Of a DNA stretch of 34,706 nt, positions 28,230 to 34,706 are shown one piece after another. Positions within the stretch are counted from its first letter, which is position 1. The number at the start of each line of letters is the position of its first letter. The notes under the pieces are model-generated. The model was not told the DNA's origin, searched no databases, and saw only the letters and a program-made list of their open reading frames with translations. The position numbers and the translations under genes are program-made. Source of the stretch: Candidatus Enterenecus avicola (GTDB taxonomy: Bacteria; Bacillota; Clostridia; Oscillospirales; Oscillospiraceae); contig DVKO01000072.1 in assembly GCA_018715985.1 (NCBI GenBank), forward strand, positions 1-34,706, in the 5' to 3' direction.

Positions 28230-28305
28230 TGGAGCTGGTGGACGGATTCGAACCCCCGACCTGCTGATTACAAATCAGCTGCTCTACCAGCTGAGCTACA
28301 CCAGC
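28230..28305 (-). tRNA. tRNA-Thr(TGT)
   Basis: GCTGGTGTAGCTCAGCTGGTAGAGCAGCTGATTTGTAATCAGC...CCA. Confidence 0.95.
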
Positions 28306-28337
28306 TTGTGTGGCACATCACGTTTGCAGCGAAGGTT

Positions 28338-28366
28338 ATTATAGCAGGGAGAGTTTGCATTGTCAA
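28338..28366 (-). promoter_or_regulatory. SigA promoter for tRNA-Thr/tRNA-Tyr
   Basis: Minus strand TTGACA-17 nt-TATAAT (perfect consensus hexamers). Confidence 0.9.
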
Positions 28367-28443
28367 CAGGTTTTTTGAAAAAACCAGAAGTTTTTCCCCG
28401 CCCCGGGACAAGCCCCCCAGGGGCCATCCCGGGGCAGATGGGA

Positions 28444-29067
28444 TTATCTCTCGCAGGCGCCGATGAGCTCCTGGGCGTAGGGCAGGGTGAGAATCACGCC
28501 GCACAGGGTGTGCCACTCGTCCAGCTTGTGGGAGCGGCGGGCGTAGTAGATGTTGGCCAGCACCTCATAGTTGAGGGTGACGGTGCGCATCTGGTTGTAG
28601 CTGGAGGGGAGCAGCTGAATGAGGTCATACCAGTGGGCCTTGTCCTTGGTCTCCAGATAGCGGCCCCGCACCTGCTCCAGGTAGGCGATGGTGCCGTCGA
28701 AGTGGGCCAGGGTCTCGGGGGTCATGTGGTCACAGCTGAAGTCGGCGCGCTCAAAGGCCTTGGCGTGGATCTTGTGCATGGTGGAGGTGGAGTTGGCCAC
28801 GGTGCCCACCTTGTAGGTGTCAAACTCCTTCCACCAGTACATGGGGGCGGTGATGTCCATGGACACCAAAATCTGACGGATGAACTTCCGGTGGTCGGTC
28901 CCTGCCGCACACAGGCGTGTGGCCAGGGACAGGTCGTTTTCCCCCAGAATGTAGCTGCCCTGCTCATCATAGTGGCTGTCGCTGCGGGCCCAGCTGTTCA
29001 GGGGATTGCGGGCGCCCCGCATGGCGTTTTCCAAATTCATTACGCTGATATGGTCAACGGTAAGCAT
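28444..29067 (-). CDS. ThyX-like protein lacking the canonical ThyX motif
   Basis: 207 aa; FIRQILVSMDITAPMYWWKEFDTYKVGTVANSTSTMHKI and YDLIQLLPSSYNQMRTVTLNYEVLANIYYARRSHKLDEWHTL align by eye with ThyX core segments. Confidence 0.55.
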   Translation of the reverse strand: MLTVDHISVMNLENAMRGARNPLNSWARSDSHYDEQGSYILGENDLSLATRLCAAGTDHRKFIRQILVSMDITAPMYWWKEFDTYKVGTVANSTSTMHKIHAKAFERADFSCDHMTPETLAHFDGTIAYLEQVRGRYLETKDKAHWYDLIQLLPSSYNQMRTVTLNYEVLANIYYARRSHKLDEWHTLCGVILTLPYAQELIGACER

Positions 29068-29139
29068 AAGAGAAATACCTCCTGTTTGGTATGTTTTTTT
29101 CAGTATAGCAGACAACAGCCCCCACTGCAAGGGAAAGAA

Positions 29140-29182
29140 ATTCCGGCAGGAGGGCGGGATCGTTCCGCCTTCCTGCCGGAAT
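29140..29182. terminator. Hairpin terminator-like sequence
   Basis: ATTCCGGCAGGAGGGCGGGA-tcg-TTCCGCCTTCCTGCCGGAAT. Confidence 0.65.
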
Positions 29183-29205
29183 GGTGTGTGGGTGGTTGGG
29201 TAGGG

Positions 29206-30180
29206 TTAGTCCACGGAGATGTACTCGCCCATGATGTAGCCGGTCTTGGTGCCGTTGCTGCCGGCATATTGGATCTCATACCAGTCGTCCCCGGCGTAGG
29301 AGACCACGGTGATGGGGTCCCCGTTGCTCAGGCTGGCCAGCACATCATAGTCGGTGCCGGGGCCGGAGCGGACCCGCAGGCCGCTGGAGGCGTTGATGAT
29401 GGTGCCCCGGGAGCCGTCGGCGATGTCGCCGGTCTGAATGGACTGGCTGGGGGTGGGAGCGGGGGTGTTGGGCGCGGGGGTGACCGGGGCGGAGGACTGG
29501 CAGTACACGGTGCAGGTCACGGTCTGGCTGCCGGTGGTGGCGGTGATGACCACCCGGCGCTGGGAGCCGGAGGCGTTGACGTTGGTGACCACGCCGTCCT
29601 CGTTGACGGTGGCACAGGTCTCATCCGAGGAGGTCCAGGTGACGGTGCCCTCCCAATCCACCGGATCAAAGGTGAGGACCAGGGCGTGGGACTGCTGAGA
29701 CTGGAGGGTGAGGTCCACCGTGTCCAGGGTCATACCCTTCAGACCGTCCGGGCCCACGGTGGCGGAGGCGTTGGGGTCCTGAGAGGCGGACAGAGAGGGA
29801 GAGACGGCGGCATCCGGGTTGGAGGCTCCCCGCAGGTGGGGGTAGACCACGGTAAAGACCATGACCAGAGCGGCGGCAATGATAACCAGGGAGCACAGGA
29901 AGGTAATCAGACGAGGCCAGTTGATGGGCGGGGGCGGCGTGGGGCGCTGCGCGCCGGTGCCGGCCAGCCGCTTGCCGCCCTTTCCGGCGGGGGAGGCGTC
30001 GGGCTGATCGAACACATCCTGACCGTCAAACTGATACTCCTTCGAGGACGCCTTGGCCCCAGAGGCGGGGGCGGCAGGGGCGTTGCGCCCGCCGCAGAAG
30101 GGACAGAATTTATATGTGGCACTGTAATCTTCGCCGCAAGATGAGCAGTGCACCATGCTGGTATCTTGTTTACGAGCCAT
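29206..30180 (-). CDS. Membrane protein with N-terminal zinc ribbon, one TM, Ig-like (Big2) and SH3b domains
   Basis: CSSCGEDYSATYKFCPFCG; VTWTSSDETCATVNEDGVVTNVNASGS; SSGLRVRSGPGTDYDVLASLSNGDPITVV. Confidence 0.8.
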   Translation of the reverse strand: MARKQDTSMVHCSSCGEDYSATYKFCPFCGGRNAPAAPASGAKASSKEYQFDGQDVFDQPDASPAGKGGKRLAGTGAQRPTPPPPINWPRLITFLCSLVIIAAALVMVFTVVYPHLRGASNPDAAVSPSLSASQDPNASATVGPDGLKGMTLDTVDLTLQSQQSHALVLTFDPVDWEGTVTWTSSDETCATVNEDGVVTNVNASGSQRRVVITATTGSQTVTCTVYCQSSAPVTPAPNTPAPTPSQSIQTGDIADGSRGTIINASSGLRVRSGPGTDYDVLASLSNGDPITVVSYAGDDWYEIQYAGSNGTKTGYIMGEYISVD

Positions 30181-30320
30181 GGTAACAACCTCCGTTGACC
30201 TGAAATACATAGAGATACCCATATAGTACACGTTCTCCGCCGTTTCGTCAATCCCCTCCCGGTAACCTGGCATTCTGGTTCCAAAATCCGTCAGAGACGT
30301 AAAAAAAGAGAATTTCCCCC

Positions 30321-30349
30321 TTGCGCGGTGGGACACATTATAGTATAAT
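30321..30349 (+). promoter_or_regulatory. Promoter for tRNA-Leu(CAA)
   Basis: TTGCGC-17 nt-TATAAT, 15 nt before the tRNA. Confidence 0.7.
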
Positions 30350-30363
30350 ATCTCCTGCACCGT

Positions 30364-30450
30364 GCCGGTGTGATGGAATTGGTAGACGTAGTGGACTCAA
30401 AATCCACCGGTGGCGACACCGTGCCGGTTCGAGTCCGGCCACCGGCACCA
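30364..30450 (+). tRNA. tRNA-Leu(CAA)
   Basis: GCCGGTGTGATGGAATTGGTAGACGTAGTGGACTCAAAATCCAC...GTTCGAGTCCGGCCACCGGCACCA; anticodon loop CTCAAAA. Confidence 0.95.
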
Positions 30451-30487
30451 AAAATCGACAAGCACCGCCAGGGGCTTGTCGATTTTT
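30450..30487 (+). terminator. Terminator after tRNA-Leu(CAA)
   Basis: AAAAATCGACAAGC...GCTTGTCGATTTTT. Confidence 0.85.
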
Positions 30488-30618
30488 ACTTATTCACTCT
30501 TCACTTTTCACTCTTCACTAAGTTTGTAGGGTCGATTTTTGGAAGAGAAAATGAAATCAAGCGCACCAAACGCGAAAGCGTCTTGACCGATCAACTCATC
30601 CGCACTGTTGTGATACTC

Positions 30619-30654
30619 CAAAAATCCCGAATGCGTACGCATTCGGGATTTTTG
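30619..30654. terminator. Perfect 36-bp palindrome, probable bidirectional terminator
   Basis: CAAAAATCCCGAATGCGTACGCATTCGGGATTTTTG equals its own reverse complement. Confidence 0.65.
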
Positions 30655-30802
30655 TTTGCTTCCGATGCACCCTTCTCTCAGGTTGACGGGGCGATGCTGA
30701 CGGAAAGAAGGTGCGGCGTACCGCGGTGCGCTGCCGGGAGGACGACGCATCGTCGGCTGTGGGCCACGGGAAAATGCAGACCCGATGGTTGGAGGGAAAC
30801 CA

Positions 30803-32770
30803 TCAATTCCCTCTAACCCGGCGTTTTTGCACGAGAGAGAGTACGCCGAGCCCCAAGGCGGCTGCGCCGGCCATCACGATCCACACAGTCAAATGACCCG
30901 TGTCACCGGTCTGAGGGTTGTCTGTGGGCTGCGAACCGATGTGGGGAGATTCCACTGGGAGGGTGGGCTGGGCAGAATCCTGCGGGTCAGAAGGAGGAAT
31001 GTCGCCGTTGGGATCGGACACGTCGGGTTTATCTCCCTCCGAGTCAGTCTTGTCCACATAGGTCTCGACGACGGCGAAACCCTGTTCGGCAAAAGCGGAC
31101 CCACCCAGGGACAAATCAAATTCCTCGGGCTGATTTTCCACCGTCAGGGTATAGTCGATCAGATCCCAGGCATCCGAAGCACGATAATTTCCTGTGACCT
31201 GGCAGTTGTAGACGGGCTGTGCTGCGAAAGTAAATGCCCACTTGCCCTGCTGGTCGGGGGACACAGTGACACGTTCCGCCACCTGTTCTGCACGGCGCAG
31301 ACTGAGGTCCAGAGACTCCGGGCGCGCTGTCTCCCCATTCCCCACCCACTCAATCGTACCATGGGGGGTGAACGTATGGGTGATGTCAAAATACTGGTAG
31401 CCGCTTTTCAAAACCATGGCATTGTCTGTGTCCGCAGCGATGCAGGAGTCGGTCCACGTCTCAGCACCTTGGGCGTTGGCATCCTGGTTATATCTGGCCA
31501 CGGCATAGGGATTTTCGGAGTAGTCCAGAGCGCTGATCTCACCGAAGAGGGCGCAAGAATCCGTGACGGTTCCGCTTTCACAGGGCCCGCTCATAAAACA
31601 GACGGTTCCGGTGTTGACCTTCAACTGGAAAGAGGTGTCGGCCCAATAACCGTAGGAATATGCGTATCCCTGGTAGGTGGTGCCGCCATATGTATAGGGA
31701 ATGTCCTTGGCACCCAAGCTGACGGCCTCCACATGGGACTTGTCCACGGTCAGGCTTCCGTAGATGCCATAGCTGACCGCCGCCTCCTTGGAGGCGGTCA
31801 CCTTCAAAACGGAATTGTTTTTCACCGTCAGTCCGCTCTCGGCCGCATCCATGAAAATACCGCCGCTGTAATAGCCGTCCCCGGCCTGGACCTCCACACT
31901 GGAATTGTCGATGACGAATTGATTGGCACTGCCTGCCCGGGAGAACAGAGCCATACCGCAGCTCTCTGTCCAGGACAGAGCCACCGCAGCTTGGTTGATG
32001 GGCGCTACATTTCCAGAGATGACGCTCACATCGCTGTTTCGAAGGGTCATATCCCCGTTTACCACGCAAAGGCCCACGCTGGAGTAGGTGGATTGCCGGC
32101 CCTGGGCGGTGAGGGAGAGGTTTTCAACCAACAGGTCTCCCCTAAGGACGTTGATGCCGATGCTGTCCGCCCAATCCTTGGTGTTCTGATCGGAGCCTTT
32201 GGACGTAAGAGAGCTGCTCTCTGTCCCGTCGCCAATGATGGTCAGGTCTGCAAACACATCGATGCCATGGCGGTGCAGCCCGGTGTAAGTGGCCTCAGGG
32301 GCCTGACGCTTGTTTTCAATGGTGTTTTCGCCCACGACTTTGATGGTGATGGCCTTGCGTGCCAGGATCACCGCATCGTGGGACACATCCTGGGGATACT
32401 GCTGGGTCTCATACTGCACATTGTGGTCGGTGTAGGCGGTCTTGGAAAGGTTGGCCCCCATGAGGGTGAGAGTGCTGGAGGCAGGGTCATAACTGACGTT
32501 GAAGTTTGCGGCAGAGGCGTTTTCGCTGGTGATGCCGCCGGTGCCATCGTTGAGATAGTACTCAACCTCCGAAGTTTCACCCACCCTGGTGCCGCCCACG
32601 TACACCTCGTCTTCTTCCACCCGGTGACAGGTGTATGATTGTCCCTGCGAGTCTGTGGCAGTGCAGGAAGCGGGGGACTCAGGTCTGGTTGCCGCCGAAG
32701 CAGCCATGGGCACCATGGTCAGCACAAGTGCGGCACAGAAAAATGCGGACATCCACGCTCTCCCCTTCAT
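30803..32770 (-). CDS. Secreted beta-helix-like surface protein with NPQTGD wall-sorting signal
   Basis: 655 aa; signal peptide MKGRAWMSAFFCAALVLTMVPMAASA; repeated ITIKVVGENTIENK/LTIIGDGTESSSLTSK/LLVENLSLTAQG segments; C-terminus NPQTGDTGHLTVWIVMAGAAALGLGVLSLVQKRRVRGN. Confidence 0.85.
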   Translation of the reverse strand: MKGRAWMSAFFCAALVLTMVPMAASAATRPESPASCTATDSQGQSYTCHRVEEDEVYVGGTRVGETSEVEYYLNDGTGGITSENASAANFNVSYDPASSTLTLMGANLSKTAYTDHNVQYETQQYPQDVSHDAVILARKAITIKVVGENTIENKRQAPEATYTGLHRHGIDVFADLTIIGDGTESSSLTSKGSDQNTKDWADSIGINVLRGDLLVENLSLTAQGRQSTYSSVGLCVVNGDMTLRNSDVSVISGNVAPINQAAVALSWTESCGMALFSRAGSANQFVIDNSSVEVQAGDGYYSGGIFMDAAESGLTVKNNSVLKVTASKEAAVSYGIYGSLTVDKSHVEAVSLGAKDIPYTYGGTTYQGYAYSYGYWADTSFQLKVNTGTVCFMSGPCESGTVTDSCALFGEISALDYSENPYAVARYNQDANAQGAETWTDSCIAADTDNAMVLKSGYQYFDITHTFTPHGTIEWVGNGETARPESLDLSLRRAEQVAERVTVSPDQQGKWAFTFAAQPVYNCQVTGNYRASDAWDLIDYTLTVENQPEEFDLSLGGSAFAEQGFAVVETYVDKTDSEGDKPDVSDPNGDIPPSDPQDSAQPTLPVESPHIGSQPTDNPQTGDTGHLTVWIVMAGAAALGLGVLSLVQKRRVRGN

Positions 32771-32863
32771 AATATTCCTCCTCTCTGAAACTTGGGTTCA
32801 CATAGATGACTCCACCAATGACAACTGAAATACAGCCCATATTTCTGGTGGATTGTTACAGAC

Positions 32864-32893
32864 ATTTTACCTGAGTGCAGTGTGCGCTGTCAA
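32864..32893 (-). promoter_or_regulatory. Promoter for the 30803-32770 surface-protein gene
   Basis: Minus strand TTGACA-18 nt-TAAAAT. Confidence 0.6.
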
Positions 32894-32957
32894 TATATGT
32901 AATAGAAAAAGTACAGGCGGCCATGGAGAAAATGGTACGGACCGCCAAGATGGAGAC

Positions 32958-32997
32958 AGGCTGTATCGCAGAGCTCAAAGTCTATGCGATACAGCCT
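32958..32997. terminator. Inverted repeat downstream of the 33014-33682 gene
   Basis: AGGCTGTATCGCA...TGCGATACAGCCT, 13-bp perfect stem. Confidence 0.5.
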
Positions 32998-33013
32998 ACC
33001 GGGGCGTCTGTCA

Positions 33014-33682
33014 TCAACCTGGATAGCGGGCCATCACGGTATGCTTGGCCTCCATGAGCACATCCATCCCCTGCTGGGTCTGGGTGTAAAATTCCTGCCA
33101 GCGGGCCTCTTTGTAGAGCATGGTGTCCCCTCTCTTCTCATCCACCTGGGCGTTCCAGTCGTCGCAGCAGAGGATGGGGGCCAGGATGAGGTCGTCCCGC
33201 AGCTGGTAGATGGGGTAGCCGTCCATGGTGGGGGGCTCCTCCTCCGCCTGGGTCAGAAAAACCAGGTATTCCCAATTCCTTTGAGGCAGGTTGACATAGC
33301 CGGACTGTAACCCGGCGGGCTCCCGATCCTCCAGAATGTTCCACTGGCCACTGGTGAGCCAGATCAGAGTGTGTTCTTCCAACCCCTCCCCGGCGTACAC
33401 CTCACGGACATAGAAGCGCTGGACCAGGGCAGAGCCCCGGGACATGGGAGAGGAGTCGGCGGAGACCCGGGCGATGATGGGGGAGTTGGGCAGCTGCTCC
33501 ACCATTTCCCGGGCGGCAGCGGCACAGGTGTCGTCGGGGAGAAGGGAGACGGACAGCGGGGTCAGGTCGTCCAACTGGAGAGGGGTGAGGGTCTGCGCCT
33601 GCCGGCGTATGACCCAGAAGATGCCGAAGCCCACCACCACCAGGAGAACCAGCAGAGCCAGAATACGGCGCGGCCATTTCAT
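33014..33682 (-). CDS. Membrane-anchored extracytoplasmic protein of unknown function, coupled to an ABC transporter
   Basis: 222 aa; N-terminal TM RRILALLVLLVVVGFGIFWVI; start overlaps the upstream ATPase stop. Confidence 0.6.
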   Translation of the reverse strand: MKWPRRILALLVLLVVVGFGIFWVIRRQAQTLTPLQLDDLTPLSVSLLPDDTCAAAAREMVEQLPNSPIIARVSADSSPMSRGSALVQRFYVREVYAGEGLEEHTLIWLTSGQWNILEDREPAGLQSGYVNLPQRNWEYLVFLTQAEEEPPTMDGYPIYQLRDDLILAPILCCDDWNAQVDEKRGDTMLYKEARWQEFYTQTQQGMDVLMEAKHTVMARYPG

Positions 33683-34320
33683 GATACCACCTCCAGTTTT
33701 CCCTGTTCAATGCGGAACAGGTGGTCCGAGAGAATGCGGATGTCCTCCTGGTTGTGGCTGGCCAGCAGGACGATGGCCCCCCGGGCCTTCTCCGCCAAAA
33801 TCAGGTCCCGGATTTTGCGCACACCGTCGTCGTCCAGGCCGTTGGTGGGCTCGTCCAGCATGAGCACGTCGGGGTGCTCCATGATGGCCTGGGCAATGGC
33901 CAGCCGCTGCTTCATGCCCAGGGAGTATTTGCGGTAGGTGCGCTTGTCGTCGGGGTCCAGCCCCACCCGCTCCAGGGCGGTGCGGATGTCCGACGCCCCG
34001 GCCCGGCCGGTGAGACCGGCCAGATAGCGCAGGTTTTCCACCCCGGTGAGGTTGGGGTACATCCCCACGTGCTCCAGCACGATGCCCAGGCTGGGCAGCA
34101 CGGCAAAGTCCCGGTGGAGCACCCGGTCGTCCAGGGACACGGTGCCCCCGGAGAGCTTCATAAGCCCGGACAGGGCCCGGAACAGCATGGTCTTGCCGCT
34201 GCCGTTGCGGCCCACGAAGCCGTAGATGGTGCCCCCCTCCAGGGTCAGATTCACGTCCTGGAGAATGGGTGTGCTGCGAATGGTCTTATCCACGTGTTGT
34301 GCGGTGAGTTTCATATCCAT
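33679..34320 (-). CDS. ABC transporter ATP-binding protein (export type)
   Basis: Walker A GRNGSGKTMLFR, signature YSLGMKQRLAIAQA, Walker B VLMLDEPTNGLD, H-loop SHN. Confidence 0.93.
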   Translation of the reverse strand: MDMKLTAQHVDKTIRSTPILQDVNLTLEGGTIYGFVGRNGSGKTMLFRALSGLMKLSGGTVSLDDRVLHRDFAVLPSLGIVLEHVGMYPNLTGVENLRYLAGLTGRAGASDIRTALERVGLDPDDKRTYRKYSLGMKQRLAIAQAIMEHPDVLMLDEPTNGLDDDGVRKIRDLILAEKARGAIVLLASHNQEDIRILSDHLFRIEQGKLEVVS

Positions 34321-34706
34321 TAACCTCCATCCGAATGTGATACCAGTAAGTCGTGGCGCTCAACGAGATAACCACCCAGGACGGCCACCCCGGCGGCCAA
34401 GATCAGCACCAGGGCCAGAGAGTCCTCCAGGTAGATGCCGCCCCCGGCCAGGGGGGCAAACCGGCTGGTCTGCCAGCTGAGAATGAGGCAGGTGATGGGG
34501 TTGACCCGCTTCACCAGCTGGGCCAGGGCGGGGTTGTCCTCCAGGCGGTTCAAGACGATCAAAGCGCTGATGCACACCATCTGGACTGCGGCCAGGGCGG
34601 CAAAGGCGGTGGAACTGCCCACAAAGATGGCCAGCAGATTCACCCCCAGGGTGAAGGCGAAGGTCCACAGGGACCAGATCAGCAGGTGGCAGAGCAGCAC
34701 CGGCAG
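34320..34706 (-). CDS. ABC-2-like permease (partial, runs off right edge)
   Basis: Open frame to window end with several TMs; stop overlaps the ATPase start. Confidence 0.65.
   Translation of the reverse strand: MPVLLCHLLIWSLWTFAFTLGVNLLAIFVGSSTAFAALAAVQMVCISALIVLNRLEDNPALAQLVKRVNPITCLILSWQTSRFAPLAGGGIYLEDSLALVLILAAGVAVLGGYLVERHDLLVSHSDGG

Noticed and set aside
28360-30144. 594-aa plus-strand ORF
   Set aside because: Antisense shadow across the ThyX-like and SH3b genes; Gly/His/Val rich and spans a terminator.
30508-30816. Short ORFs on both strands sharing KSRMRTHSGFL
   Set aside because: The shared peptide is produced by translating a perfect palindrome on both strands.

Overview
The window is GC-rich chromosomal DNA from what looks like a Clostridia/Oscillospiraceae-type Firmicute; this placement comes from gene content and protein style, and no search was run. 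Core genes include greA-like, ridA-like, a nitrate/sulfonate/thiamine-precursor-type ABC transporter, rlmB-like, ftsH, comEC, holA, an RNase M5-like Toprim gene and five tRNAs. Accessory content includes: (a) the C-terminus of a probable tyrosine integrase stopping about 80 nt from the 3' end of an initiator tRNA-Met, a likely mobile-element edge; (b) a roughly 8.7 kb minus-strand operon from a consensus promoter near 25.14 kb to 16.39 kb, encoding a SipW-type signal peptidase, three small secreted proteins with SipW/TasA-like signal regions, a 1785-aa repeat adhesin and a small protein with a C-terminal VPQTGD sorting signal, which is the best candidate for an undescribed surface-fibre system; (c) a less GC-rich island (about 25.25-28.09 kb) with a RelBE-type toxin-antitoxin pair and operator, a SWIM zinc-finger protein, an Ada-like zinc-binding protein and a doubly truncated amidase remnant beside tRNA-Tyr/tRNA-Thr; (d) two probable pseudoenzymes, a P-type ATPase-like membrane protein without a DKTGT motif and a ThyX-like protein without the RHR signature; (e) three proteins sharing a xPQTGD wall-sorting signal. 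All family assignments are by eye from motifs. No CRISPR array, rRNA or complete transposon was seen.
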